DNA of 64,000 nt. It comes from Agrobacterium tumefaciens (lineage in GTDB: Bacteria > Pseudomonadota > Alphaproteobacteria > Rhizobiales > Rhizobiaceae). The DNA lies in contig NZ_CP039889.1 in assembly GCF_005221325.1 (NCBI RefSeq), positions 124,001-188,000 on the forward strand. Reading direction: 5' to 3'. Below the pieces are notes generated by a model. That model made no database searches, was not told where the DNA came from, and saw only the letters and a program-made list of their open reading frames with translations. This document shows positions 28,189-36,813 of the stretch, piece by piece (the first letter of the stretch is position 1; the number at the start of each line of letters is the position of its first letter). The position numbers and the translations under genes are program-made.

Positions 28189-29124
28189 TTACACCACCGG
28201 GGTCGGCAGCTCCTTGCCCGCGAAATGCGCGTCGAGATTCGCAAGAACCAGATCGGCCATAGCGCGCCGCGTCTGGTGCGTGCCGCTGCCGACGTGTGGG
28301 GCGAGCGTGACGGTATCGAAAGCAAATAGCGCTTCCGGCACTCGAGGCTCGTCCTCGAAGACATCCAGCGCCGCGCCACCGATCGTGCCCTTCGAAAGCG
28401 CCTCAACCAGCGCCTTTTCATCCACCAGTGAACCGCGCGCCACGTTGACGAGCACACCCTGCGGTCCCAGCGCCTTCAGCACATCCGCATTGACGATATG
28501 GCGCGTTTCTGCGGTGGCGGCGGCAGCGATGATCAACACATCACAATTGGCGGCCAGCATCTCGATGCTGTCATAATAATCATAAGCGACATCGCGGCGG
28601 TTTCTGGCGGTGTAGGAAATGCGCGCGTCAAAACCTTCGAGCCGCTTTGCAATTGCCTGACCGATGCGGCCAAGGCCGAAAATGCCGTAGCGGCGGCCGG
28701 CCACACGGGTTGAAAGCCCCATATCGCCCTTCAGCCATCGCCCGGTGCGCACATGCTGGTCCGCCTGCGGCAGCTTGCGCGCCTGCGCCAGAACCAGACC
28801 AAGCGCGAGATCGGCAACATCGGCCGTCAATACGTCAGGCGTATTGGAGACGCGGAAACCGCGCCGCTTGGCTTCCGCCAAGTCGACCTTGTCGAAACCG
28901 ACGCCGTTGATGGCGACGATTTCAAGATTGGGGAGTGCCGCGCCAACATCCGCCGGCAGACCGATATGGCCGCCGGTGACGACGCCGCGGATTGCAGCAC
29001 CCTTTTCAGCAAGGAATGCTGCCTTGTCTGCGGCCTCGAACAGGCGATGCACGGTAAAGCGCTGCGCAAGTTCTTCTTCCAGCGCCGGGATAAGCGGGCA
29101 CAGTTGCACGATTTCAGTGGTCAT
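28189..29124 (-). CDS. D-isomer-specific 2-hydroxyacid dehydrogenase (glyoxylate/hydroxypyruvate reductase type)
   Basis: 311 residues. Rossmann motif GLGRIGQAIAKRL (about 148-160) and the catalytic Arg (VARGSLVDE), Glu and His (LAPHVGSGTHQ) of the D-2-hydroxyacid dehydrogenase family are all present. It reduces a 2-keto acid or glyoxylate with NAD(P)H. It is the last gene of an amino-acid-type ABC operon (23 bases after the ATPase gene), so the imported substrate may yield a keto- or hydroxyacid. Ribosome site AAGGA before ATG 29124. Confidence 0.9.
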   Translation of the reverse strand: MTTEIVQLCPLIPALEEELAQRFTVHRLFEAADKAAFLAEKGAAIRGVVTGGHIGLPADVGAALPNLEIVAINGVGFDKVDLAEAKRRGFRVSNTPDVLTADVADLALGLVLAQARKLPQADQHVRTGRWLKGDMGLSTRVAGRRYGIFGLGRIGQAIAKRLEGFDARISYTARNRRDVAYDYYDSIEMLAANCDVLIIAAAATAETRHIVNADVLKALGPQGVLVNVARGSLVDEKALVEALSKGTIGGAALDVFEDEPRVPEALFAFDTVTLAPHVGSGTHQTRRAMADLVLANLDAHFAGKELPTPVV

Positions 29125-29147
29125 GGATCTTCCTTTATGCCGGTGAG

Positions 29148-29879
29148 CTACTTCACATCGGCCTTGACGAATTGCCGGAGTTCCGGCGTTTGCGGATTGG
29201 CGAAGAGTTCGGACGAGCGGCCCTGCTCCCAGATCTTGCCCTTGTGCATAAAGATGGTTTCGGTCGCCACGCGGCGCGCAAAGGCCATTTCGTGGGTCAC
29301 GAGGATCATGGTCATGCCGCCCTTGGCGAGGTTTTCCATGACGGTCAACACTTCCTCGGTCAGTTCCGGGTCAAGCGCCGAGGTCACCTCGTCGAACAGC
29401 ATCACCTTCGGCCGCATGGCGAGCGAGCGGGCAATCGCCACGCGCTGCTGCTGGCCGCCGGACAGCTGGTCAGGATAGGAATCGAATTTCTCCGACAGGC
29501 CGACGAGTTGCAGAACCTCGCGGGCGATATCCCTGGTTTCCGATTTCGCCACGTCCTTGACGATGCGCGGCGCGAGCATGATGTTCTCACCGACCGTCAG
29601 ATGCGGGAAAAGATTGTAGCTCTGAAAGACGATGCCGACGTCGGTGCGCAGCTTGCGCAGCGCCTTGGCATCTTCGCCGATCGCATGACCGGCGATTTCG
29701 ATGCGGCCCGAATTGATCTTCTCCAACCCGTTCATGCAGCGCAGCAGCGTGCTCTTGCCCGAACCCGAGCGGCCGATGAGGGCAAAGACTTCACCGCGAC
29801 CGACCGTCAGCGACACGCCTTTGAGGACTTCCAGAGCGCCAAAGCTCTTGTGAACGTTTTCAACGATTACTTCCGGCAT
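29148..29879 (-). CDS. Polar amino-acid-type ABC transporter ATP-binding protein
   Basis: 243 residues with Walker A GRSGSGKST, signature LSGGQQQRVAIARSL and Walker B VMLFDEVTSALDPE (GlnQ/HisP-like). ATG 29879 follows GGAGG and overlaps the upstream permease by 20 bases. The open frame extends to 30200 but this is only the permease gene in another frame. Confidence 0.94.
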   Translation of the reverse strand: MPEVIVENVHKSFGALEVLKGVSLTVGRGEVFALIGRSGSGKSTLLRCMNGLEKINSGRIEIAGHAIGEDAKALRKLRTDVGIVFQSYNLFPHLTVGENIMLAPRIVKDVAKSETRDIAREVLQLVGLSEKFDSYPDQLSGGQQQRVAIARSLAMRPKVMLFDEVTSALDPELTEEVLTVMENLAKGGMTMILVTHEMAFARRVATETIFMHKGKIWEQGRSSELFANPQTPELRQFVKADVK

Positions 29880-30519
29880 GAAGCCTCCTTTCCAGCCAAC
29901 GCGACAGCTGGGACAACGGGTAGCAGACGATGAAATAAAGCACGGCCACCGCGACAAAGACGCGGAACGGCTGGAACGTGGCATTGTTGATGAGCTGCCC
30001 CGCTCTTGCCAGTTCGACGAAACCGATGATCGATGCGATGGACGTATTCTTGACGACCTGAACGGCAAAACCGACGGTCGGCGGCAGGGAAATGCGGATC
30101 GCCTGCGGCAGGATGACGTAACGATATTGCTGGGCGCGGGTGAGCGCCAGCGATTCCGACGCTTCCCATTGCTGCTTCGGCACCGCCTGGATGCAGCCAC
30201 GCCAGATTTCGGCGAGATAACCTGACGTATAGATCGTCATTGACGCGCCGGCGGCGATCAGCGGCGGCAGTTCCAGTCCGGCAAGGCTGAGGCCGTAATA
30301 GGACAGGAAGAGGATCATCAGCACCGGAATGCCCTGGATCACCTGGATATAGGTACCGGCGGCAATGCGCAGCAGCTTGCTATCCGACGTGCGGGCCAGC
30401 GCGATGAAGAAGCCGACGATGCCGCCGCCGATAAGCGCAATGATCGTCAGAAGCACGGTCCATTGCAGGGCGGTGAGCAGGAAGCCGAATTCGTTCCAGC
30501 CGAAAGTTCTAAGGGTCAT
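29860..30519 (-). CDS. Polar amino-acid-type ABC transporter permease
   Basis: 219 residues, HisM/GlnP-type with about five membrane segments; the EAA-type loop is EASESLALTRAQQYRYVILPQA. ATG 30519 overlaps the preceding permease stop (ATGA) and has GGAGG upstream. Confidence 0.92.
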   Translation of the reverse strand: MTLRTFGWNEFGFLLTALQWTVLLTIIALIGGGIVGFFIALARTSDSKLLRIAAGTYIQVIQGIPVLMILFLSYYGLSLAGLELPPLIAAGASMTIYTSGYLAEIWRGCIQAVPKQQWEASESLALTRAQQYRYVILPQAIRISLPPTVGFAVQVVKNTSIASIIGFVELARAGQLINNATFQPFRVFVAVAVLYFIVCYPLSQLSRWLERRLHAGSNR

Positions 30520-31220
30520 GACTGCACCTCCGGCAAAGCGGTCATCGTCTTGCGGGCCACACGGCGGCCAAACAGCCACATGCCGACAAGGGCAAGGATG
30601 AGCCGCAGGCTGAGCGCCAGTGCAAGATAGATTAGCGTGACGACGATATAGACCTCGAAGGAGCGATAGGTCTGCGATTCCACGAAGGCAGCGGCGGCCG
30701 CAAGCTCATGGGTGGAAATGGCCGAACATATGCTCGATGCCAGCATCATCAGCACGAACTGGCTGCACAGCGACGGATAGACCTTGGCAATGGCAGGCAC
30801 GATGATGACGTGGCGATAGATCTGATATCTGGTGAACCCAAGAGCCTCGCCCGCCTCGATCTGCGACTTGTGCACCGCCTCGATGCCGGCGCGGATGATT
30901 TCCGTCGAATAGGCGGCAAGGTTGATCGTCATGCCGATCAGCGCCGCCGTATCCGCACCGACGCGAAAGCCGAGGCCCGGAAGGCCGAAATAGACGATGA
31001 AAAGCTGCACCAGAAACGGCGTGTTGCGGATCACTTCGACATAAGCATCCACGATGATGCGAACGACGCCTCCATTAATGGAGCGTAGCGAAGCGAGAAG
31101 AATGCCGAAAGCGCAGCCGAGCACGATGGAGAGGACCGACAGCTTGATCGTCAGCCATATGCCGTTCAGAATTTCATTCTGATATTGGGCGAGCGCGCCG
31201 AATTGAAAAGTATAGGACAT
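30516..31220 (-). CDS. Polar amino-acid-type ABC transporter permease
   Basis: 234 residues, HisQ/GlnP-type, five membrane segments, EAA loop EAGEALGFTRYQIYRHVIIVPA. First membrane gene after the binding-protein gene, from which it is separated by a perfect 10-bp hairpin. Confidence 0.92.
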   Translation of the reverse strand: MSYTFQFGALAQYQNEILNGIWLTIKLSVLSIVLGCAFGILLASLRSINGGVVRIIVDAYVEVIRNTPFLVQLFIVYFGLPGLGFRVGADTAALIGMTINLAAYSTEIIRAGIEAVHKSQIEAGEALGFTRYQIYRHVIIVPAIAKVYPSLCSQFVLMMLASSICSAISTHELAAAAAFVESQTYRSFEVYIVVTLIYLALALSLRLILALVGMWLFGRRVARKTMTALPEVQS

Positions 31221-31244
31221 GCGTCACTCCGTTGACATTTCCCG

Positions 31245-31272
31245 GCCCGCCGGAAATTTTCCTCCGGCGGGC
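31245..31272 (-). other. Intercistronic hairpin after the binding-protein gene
   Basis: GCCCGCCGGA (31245-31254) pairs perfectly with TCCGGCGGGC (31263-31272), eight-base loop, 17 bases after the binding-protein stop. Without a T-tract it probably protects the upstream message and lowers read-through into the permeases. Confidence 0.6.
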
Positions 31273-31288
31273 GCGTTGAAAGGCTCAA

Positions 31289-32092
31289 TCAGAAGCTTGG
31301 CAATTGCGGCAGCGGACGACCGGTCCACTTCACCGAGATGCGGTCAAGATCGCCCGACATCTTCATGAGGTAGATGGAGGTGTTGAGCCACTGGCGCAGC
31401 TCGAAATCCTCAATCTTCGTCGCCATGGAATTGCCCTGCTGGAAGAAAGTGAAACCAACCTGCAGACCGGCTTCCGGACGCTGCTTGATGATCGCTTCGC
31501 CAACCGTGGACGGCAGCGCCACGGCATCCACCTGACCGGCAAGCAATGCCTGGGCGCTGGTGGAATCGTCTTCGTAAACGACGATTTCGAGACCTTCGAC
31601 ATTGGCCTTGCGTAGCGCGGTTTCCTGCGAGGAGCCGCGATTGACCGAAACGCGCTTGCCCTTGAGGCTGTCGAGATTTTCGAACTTCTGGTCCTTGCCG
31701 GAGATGATGTCCATGTTGAAGGCGCTGTAAGGCTGCGTGAACATGACGGTCTTGGCGCGCTCGCCGGTTGGCGCAAGCGTTGCAACGAGGAAATCGACCT
31801 TGCCTGTCTGAAGTGCGGGGATGCGCGCAGGCGGCGTCAGCGGCACCAGCTCAACCGGCAGCGACAGGTAAGAACCGATGAGGTTGGCAACATCCACGTC
31901 ATAACCGGAAGGATTGCCCTTCTCGTCCACCATGCCCATCGGCGGAGCGCCGGTCAGAACACCGATCTTAACCTTGCCGCGCGCCGTGATCTCGCTGAGC
32001 GACACGGCATGGGCGGACGTGGTCGCGGCAAGCGAAGCTGCGGCAACACCGACGGCAACGGTCATGTTTTTCAGAAATCTTGAAATGCTCAT
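31289..32092 (-). CDS. ABC transporter substrate-binding protein, family 3
   Basis: 267 residues. Sec signal peptide (MSISRFLKNMTVAVGVAAASLAATTSAHA) and the SBP_bac_3 pattern GVLTGAPPMGMVDEKGNPSGYDVD, FLVATLAPTGERA and the VSVNRGSSQE hinge. ATG 32092 follows GGAGGAG; the frame upstream to 32173 is spacer. Ligand is probably an amino acid or small carboxylate. First gene of the operon ending with the 2-hydroxyacid dehydrogenase. Confidence 0.92.
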   Translation of the reverse strand: MSISRFLKNMTVAVGVAAASLAATTSAHAVSLSEITARGKVKIGVLTGAPPMGMVDEKGNPSGYDVDVANLIGSYLSLPVELVPLTPPARIPALQTGKVDFLVATLAPTGERAKTVMFTQPYSAFNMDIISGKDQKFENLDSLKGKRVSVNRGSSQETALRKANVEGLEIVVYEDDSTSAQALLAGQVDAVALPSTVGEAIIKQRPEAGLQVGFTFFQQGNSMATKIEDFELRQWLNTSIYLMKMSGDLDRISVKWTGRPLPQLPSF

Positions 32093-32278
32093 GGTTTCTC
32101 CTCCAACCCAAATAATGGCTGCCCGAAGCGGAACAGCGGCCTTGCGCAAAGCGAAAAATGTTCTCGATAACATTTCACCGCGATTGACTAAAAACTCCTC
32201 CCAAGAAACCGCGAAAGCTCAAAACCACGTGAATTTTCCTTAAAATTCAACAATTTCGGCTGGTTATCGATTTTCCTC

Positions 32279-32297
32279 TTGTCGACACCGTTTCACG
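32279..32297. promoter_or_regulatory. Candidate operator region upstream of the family-3 binding protein
   Basis: The 296-base divergent gap 32093-32388 holds TTGTCGACA (32279-32287) overlapping ACCGTTTCA (32287-32295). The latter is the reverse complement of TGAAACGGT found in the lacI promoter (32783-32791), which suggests a LacI-type site. Promoter boxes could not be fixed. Confidence 0.4.
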
Positions 32298-32388
32298 TTC
32301 TTGGCAGGATCAATAATGCATGTTATCGGTATCATTGCAAGTCTGATCTACAGAACTGTTGCATCGGGCATTCATTCGGGAGGAAACC

Positions 32389-32709
32389 ATGTACACACGC
32401 TCGGCAATTTTCGAAGGCAGGATACACCCCGGCCGGGAGGAGGAGTTTTTCCGTATCGTCGAGGAGAAATTGCTGCCGGTCTGGAAACGTATGCCGAATG
32501 CGCAGGCCGTGCGGGTGATGCGAACCGAGCGCACCGACCCGGATGCCGCCTCGATCATCATGGTGCAGGAAATCGACTATCCTTCGATGGAAGCGGTGGA
32601 GGAAGCACTGGCCTCGCCAGTCCGGCTGGAAGGCCGGGTGCTGACGGACGAGATGATGAGCATGTGCGACGGACGTTTTTACCATCTGGTCTATAGCCGC
32701 GTCGCATGA
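32389..32709 (+). CDS. Small dimeric alpha/beta-barrel-like protein
   Basis: 106 residues. RSAIFEGRIHPGREEEFFRIVEE at the N-terminus and a repeated beta-alpha-beta layout resemble the ferredoxin-like dimeric alpha/beta barrel superfamily (EthD/ABM type). No function can be assigned; such proteins often act as small isomerases, oxygenases or ligand binders next to catabolic genes. ATG 32389 has GGGAGGAAACC upstream. It is divergent from the binding-protein operon and upstream of the LacI gene, with its own hairpin terminator. Confidence 0.75.
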   Translation: MYTRSAIFEGRIHPGREEEFFRIVEEKLLPVWKRMPNAQAVRVMRTERTDPDAASIIMVQEIDYPSMEAVEEALASPVRLEGRVLTDEMMSMCDGRFYHLVYSRVA

Positions 32710-32716
32710 ATCCGGT

Positions 32717-32753
32717 GCACGCCGCACTGATCTCAAATCATACGGCGTGCTTT
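32717..32753 (+). terminator. Hairpin terminator after the small barrel protein
   Basis: GCACGCCG (32717-32724) pairs with CGGCGTGC (32743-32750) and is followed by TTTCCCC. It separates the small gene from the LacI-family gene. Confidence 0.6.
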
Positions 32754-32782
32754 CCCCTGATATCTTCGTGTATGTCTTGTCC

Positions 32783-32795
32783 TGAAACGGTTCGA
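32783..32795. promoter_or_regulatory. Candidate LacI-type operator in the lacI-family promoter
   Basis: TGAAACGGTTCGA is a near-palindrome with a central CG, the general style of LacI-family sites. The nonamer TGAAACGGT recurs in opposite orientation at 32287-32295 in the binding-protein promoter. Confidence 0.4.
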
Positions 32796-32812
32796 ATTTA
32801 GGGAGACATGCT

Positions 32813-33889
32813 TTGGTGGAGCGCACGCCCTTGGCCGCAGCGTTAGTCACGTCAAAAAAAGCAACCATGAGCGACGTCTCGAAACTCGCGGGCGTCTCCA
32901 AGATGACTGTCTCGCGGGTGCTGGCCGATCCTGCGCTGGTGTCGGAAGAGACACGCCAGAAGGTGATGAAGGCCATCGAGAAGCTCGGATACGTGCCTGA
33001 TCGAATCGCCGGTTCGCTGTCTTCCCGGCGCACCAATTTCATCACCGCCATCCTGCCGACACTCACCAACTCCAACTTCGCCGACAGCGCCCAGGGGTTG
33101 GCCAAAGCGCTGCGCGCCGCCGATTATCAATTGCTGATCGGCTACACGATGTACGATCTTCAGGAAGAAGAGCGCGTCATTCGCACCATGATGGAGCGGC
33201 GTCCCGACGCGATTGTCGTTGCCGGCACGGTGCATACCAAGATGGCGAGCGAGGTTTTGATGCGTGCCGGTATTCCCATCGTGGAAATCTGGGATGTTCC
33301 GGAACACCCGATCGACCACGCGGTTGGCTTTTCCAACTACGAAGTAGGAAGAAACGCCGCCAAATACCTGATATCACTTGGCTTAAAGCGTATAGGCGCG
33401 CTCGGCTCCAGAGCCGATGGCGCTGTGAACGACTGGCGCGGCGAAAGCCGTCTTGTCGGGTTTGCCGCCGCGTTGCGCGAAGCCGGCATTTCCGATGATC
33501 TCATCATCCGCGAGGGCAGTGCGCCGGTCTCCTACGATCACGGGGCAAAAACGCTCGGCTCGCTGCTTGCTAAGGCACCCGATGTCGAGGGTATTTTCGC
33601 CGTCTCCGATATTTCCGCCGTCGGCGCGCTGATGGAATGTCATCGCCGCGGCATTCCCGTGCCCGATCAAATTTCCATCCTCGGATTCGGCGATTTCGAT
33701 ATCAGCCGCCAATGTTACCCGGCGATTTCAACGATCCGGGTCGATGCCCAGATGATCGGCCGCAAGGCGGGCGAATTGCTGCTTTCTATATTGGAGCCGG
33801 AGAAGGGTGCTGTCGTGCCGGAAGGCGCGCGGGTGGATGTCGGGTTCGAACTGATCGTACGCGAGACGACGAAGAGAGTGGCTGGTTGA
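32813..33889 (+). CDS. LacI-family transcriptional regulator
   Basis: 358 residues. LacI helix-turn-helix near residues 18-45 (MSDVSKLAGVSKMTVSRVL) and the hinge-helix LGYVPDRIAGSL, followed by a periplasmic-binding-protein-like domain. The frame begins with TTG at 32813 or GTG at 32816, both behind AGGGAG; no ATG is suitable before the HTH except an internal one at residue 18. It sits between the ABC/2-hydroxyacid dehydrogenase operon and the hydroxyproline island; operator-like repeats favour control of the former. Convergent with the racemase-family gene. Confidence 0.9.
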   Translation: MVERTPLAAALVTSKKATMSDVSKLAGVSKMTVSRVLADPALVSEETRQKVMKAIEKLGYVPDRIAGSLSSRRTNFITAILPTLTNSNFADSAQGLAKALRAADYQLLIGYTMYDLQEEERVIRTMMERRPDAIVVAGTVHTKMASEVLMRAGIPIVEIWDVPEHPIDHAVGFSNYEVGRNAAKYLISLGLKRIGALGSRADGAVNDWRGESRLVGFAAALREAGISDDLIIREGSAPVSYDHGAKTLGSLLAKAPDVEGIFAVSDISAVGALMECHRRGIPVPDQISILGFGDFDISRQCYPAISTIRVDAQMIGRKAGELLLSILEPEKGAVVPEGARVDVGFELIVRETTKRVAG

Positions 33890-33902
33890 TCCCCTCTCGT
33901 CA

Positions 33903-33931
33903 TTCATCCCTATGCTTATCACAGGGATGAA
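33903..33931. terminator. Bidirectional hairpin between lacI-family gene and racemase-family gene
   Basis: TTCATCCCT (33903-33911) pairs with AGGGATGAA (33923-33931), 11-base loop, lying between two convergent stop codons. T-tracts are poor. Confidence 0.5.
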
Positions 33932-33950
33932 GGAGTGGTGACCTATCGCC

Positions 33951-34979
33951 TTACCTCGCACCCCACGTATCCGTCAGGCGGTAGCCCTCCGGCCACGGAT
34001 CGGACGGATCGAGCATGTGTTGGTGAATACCCGTGATCCAGCCACGACCGGAGATTTCCGGCAGGATGGCCGGACGCTCGCCGACTGTTGTGGTTCCGAG
34101 GATACGGCCGGTGAAGGTCGAGCCGATCAGGGATACCGCCGTCAGCGTTTCACCTTCTTTCATCTCGCCGCGTGCATGCAGCACCGCCATGCGGGCTGAA
34201 AGTGCCGTGCCGGTCGGCGAGCGATCCACCTTGCCCGGCTGGATGGCGACGGCCGCCCCTGCCCTGAGGCCTTCCGCCGTGCGCTCCACCTTGCCGGCGA
34301 AGAGGCAGAAGGAAAAATGTTTCCAGTCGGGGTTTTCGGGATGGTCGAAACCCAAAACCCTGTTGGCGGCATTGGTGATGCGCACGCCGAGGCGGGCGAT
34401 CTCATGCGCCTCTTCCGGCTTCAGGCTGAAACCCATTGCCTCGGCATCGACGATGACGAAGCTATCGCCGCCATAGGCAGTGTCCACTTTCAGCTTACCA
34501 AGACCTTCGACCTCGAGTTCAGCATCGAGCCTCGCGGCAAAGCTCGGCAGGTTCTGCACGAAAATGCGCTCGGCCTTGCCGTTGCGGCATTCGGCGCGCA
34601 CCTTCACCAGCCCGCCGGGTGCTTCCAAAAGCATATGGGTTTCCGGCTCCTGCATCGGCACGATGCCGCCATCCAGAAGTACCGTGGAAACGCAGATGGA
34701 GTTCGAGCCGGACATGGGCGGGGTGTCTTCCGGCTCCATGATGATGAAGGCGGCATCCGCGTCAGGATGTTTCGGCGGCACGAGAAGGTTCACATGGCGG
34801 AACACGCCGCCGCGCGGTTCGTTGAGCACGAAATTGCGCAGGGTCTCATCCCGGGCGATGAAACGGCTCTGTTCCCAGATCGTTTCACCCGGCGGCGGCC
34901 TGACGCCACCGACGATCACATCCCCCACCTCACCTTCCGCATGGGCGGAAATGACATGAACGGTCTTTATGCTGCGCAT
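33951..34979 (-). CDS. Proline racemase/hydroxyproline epimerase superfamily protein (Ser/Thr variant)
   Basis: 342 residues, two-lobed PrpR fold. Family enzymes racemise proline or 4-hydroxyproline, or dehydrate trans-3-hydroxy-L-proline, using two residues on opposite sides of the substrate. Here the first catalytic motif, normally MCGH, reads MSGSNSIC and the second, normally SPCGT, reads SPTGT. Thus both catalytic positions are changed (Ser and Thr). It lies 10 bases downstream of the aconitase X gene, so the substrate is very likely a hydroxyproline isomer or a derivative. Whether it epimerises, dehydrates or is inactive cannot be read from the sequence. Confidence 0.83.
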   Translation of the reverse strand: MRSIKTVHVISAHAEGEVGDVIVGGVRPPPGETIWEQSRFIARDETLRNFVLNEPRGGVFRHVNLLVPPKHPDADAAFIIMEPEDTPPMSGSNSICVSTVLLDGGIVPMQEPETHMLLEAPGGLVKVRAECRNGKAERIFVQNLPSFAARLDAELEVEGLGKLKVDTAYGGDSFVIVDAEAMGFSLKPEEAHEIARLGVRITNAANRVLGFDHPENPDWKHFSFCLFAGKVERTAEGLRAGAAVAIQPGKVDRSPTGTALSARMAVLHARGEMKEGETLTAVSLIGSTFTGRILGTTTVGERPAILPEISGRGWITGIHQHMLDPSDPWPEGYRLTDTWGAR

Positions 34980-34989
34980 TCGAAACTCC

Positions 34990-36699
34990 TCAGGAAAGCC
35001 AGGATGGAAGGCGGGAACTCGCCCGGCCGGTCAGCGCGCTTTCGACGCAATCGGCAAGGCTGCCGAAGCGCACGGCGCGGCCGCTGAGGCCCGGACCGTA
35101 ATGGGCGTATTTGCCGGAATTGGTCATCAGCGCGCGGGTCTTCGTTGGAAAGACGGGCTCGGAAATCGAACACCAGCAGAGATCCGGCAGCACCTGCACG
35201 CCGCTGTCCTTCAGGCTCTGCAGCGTGCCATCCTTGCCGGCCGCGTCGATGACCTGCTGACCGGCGGTGACGATGACGGCGACATCCGTATGGCGCTTGC
35301 GGCCGGCGAACACGGCCGCCAGCGCCCGACATTCCTCCAGCGAGGCATGCGGACTGCCGATGGCGACGAGCTGGACCTCTTCCGGCCCCTCGTTTAGAAG
35401 CGACCAGCCGGTGGCCATATCGGCAAGCGAAATGGCCACGGTCCCGGCGGTTTCGAGCGGCGCAAGTCCCGCTTCCGGCGTCACGCCCTCGATATGCAGC
35501 ATGGGTGAAGCGGAGGTGGTACCGAAGGCGGCGCAGAGTGCTTTCAGTTCATCCCGGGAGGGTTTTGCGGCCCCGAGACCACGCAGCAGCGGAATACAAT
35601 CCGGTGCGGCCTTGCCGGCGAGATAACCGACGAGCGGCCAGAAGGCGTCATCAATGCCGGCTGGCAGAGCCACATCGACGATGCGCTGCGGCCGGCGGTT
35701 TTCTTCCAGATAAACGCCAGAAAGCGGCGCCCTGCCCGTCATCGCAATACAGAGGTCGAGAAAGTCAGGATGTTTGGCGGTGCGGGCGCCGAGCACCGTA
35801 TTGGCGAAGATCACCGCATTCGATTCGGCCCAGGCGATCGATTCGCCGGCATTCGGCGCGCTGTCGAGCAGGTAAGGCGAACAGGTGAAGGTGGGACGAC
35901 AGCCCATGCGCACATAGGCGTCGGCCAGTCTTGCGGCGGGATCGCCGAAATCCTCCGGCACGCCCTGTGCGCGCCAATTGGCCTTGTCCACCGAGATGGC
36001 GTTCATGGTGGTCGGCACCCGCACATTGCCGCCCATGTCGGCCATTTTTTCCGCGAAGGTGAGGTTGGCGGGGCTGGCATAGATGCAGCCGTCGATATGG
36101 CCCTGGGTGACATCGACAAGCGCCGACGCGCCCTGCTGGGCCGCCATGGCGACGATGATGCGCATCGCCTGACGCACGGCGATGCCGTCACGCCCTTCAA
36201 GCATAGCCCTATCGTCGTCCTCAAGGTCGAGATGCGCCGTCGCCGGCGGAGCGATGGCAAGTGAAACACCGTCGGCCTTGATGGTATTCGCATCGATGCT
36301 AACATGGGCAGCTTGGGAAAAGCGGGCGAAAGTTTCTGCATCGAGGCGGAGGACCGGCAGAGCCTTGTCGAACATTTCCGCTGCAACGAGGGCACCAAGC
36401 GTCAGAACATCTTCAGCCTCGCAGAAAACCAGCGCCGAAGGCGCACGGCCGGTGAGGATGAGATCGAGCAGAACGCCCGAGCCGGTGCAGGAGCCGCGAC
36501 TGGTCGGCATGAACAGCACGCCGCCGGTGAGACAGACGCCATGCAGCGGGTGATGCACATCGATCACTTTGCCGGTGGCGGGATCGACCCCGCCCCAGAA
36601 GCTCAGCGCCTCAGTCGTGGCGATGACCTTGCCTTCGGCGGCACCGGCCAGAATGCTGCGTGCCTCGGGAGCGGTGACTGGCGAAACGGCAGAAGACAT
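34990..36699 (-). CDS. Aconitase X (AcnX), probable cis-3-hydroxy-L-proline dehydratase
   Basis: 569 residues. A small swivel domain (DUF126, about 20-130, with [20 protein letters not shown]) is fused to the N-terminus of the large AcnX domain (DUF521), giving the one-chain layout. Characterised fused AcnX proteins dehydrate cis-3-hydroxy-L-proline to delta1-pyrroline-2-carboxylate (established for this family). ATG 36699 is behind AGGGAG; the open frame to 37011 runs through repeat sequence and is rejected. The Ldh2-type reductase at 41.3 kb could reduce the product to L-proline, giving a complete short pathway in this island. Confidence 0.87.
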   Translation of the reverse strand: MSSAVSPVTAPEARSILAGAAEGKVIATTEALSFWGGVDPATGKVIDVHHPLHGVCLTGGVLFMPTSRGSCTGSGVLLDLILTGRAPSALVFCEAEDVLTLGALVAAEMFDKALPVLRLDAETFARFSQAAHVSIDANTIKADGVSLAIAPPATAHLDLEDDDRAMLEGRDGIAVRQAMRIIVAMAAQQGASALVDVTQGHIDGCIYASPANLTFAEKMADMGGNVRVPTTMNAISVDKANWRAQGVPEDFGDPAARLADAYVRMGCRPTFTCSPYLLDSAPNAGESIAWAESNAVIFANTVLGARTAKHPDFLDLCIAMTGRAPLSGVYLEENRRPQRIVDVALPAGIDDAFWPLVGYLAGKAAPDCIPLLRGLGAAKPSRDELKALCAAFGTTSASPMLHIEGVTPEAGLAPLETAGTVAISLADMATGWSLLNEGPEEVQLVAIGSPHASLEECRALAAVFAGRKRHTDVAVIVTAGQQVIDAAGKDGTLQSLKDSGVQVLPDLCWCSISEPVFPTKTRALMTNSGKYAHYGPGLSGRAVRFGSLADCVESALTGRASSRLPSWLS

Positions 36700-36715
36700 C
36701 GAAAATCTCCCTAAA

Positions 36716-36760
36716 GCATTTCCAGTAAAACTGCGTAGCGGTTTTACGCCCGGAAAATGC
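36716..36760. repeat. Palindromic intergenic repeat element
   Basis: GCATTTCC...GGAAAATGC form outer arms and GTAAAAC (36725-36731)/GTTTTAC (36741-36747) inner arms of an imperfect 45-base palindrome between acnX and the DadA-like gene. Its form resembles the short palindromic interspersed elements common in Rhizobiaceae genomes; copy number outside this window cannot be seen. Confidence 0.5.
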
Positions 36761-36770
36761 GTGAAAAAAG

Positions 36771-36813
36771 CTAGAGAATTTTTGCGTTTCGAAGAAAAGC
36801 CAAAATTCTCTAG
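36771..36813 (-). terminator. Long inverted repeat overlapping the end of the DadA-like gene
   Basis: CTAGAGAATTTT (36771-36782) pairs perfectly with AAAATTCTCTAG (36802-36813), loop of 19. The right arm contains the stop codon of the oxidoreductase. It may act as a terminator or be part of the adjoining repeat element. Confidence 0.5.
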
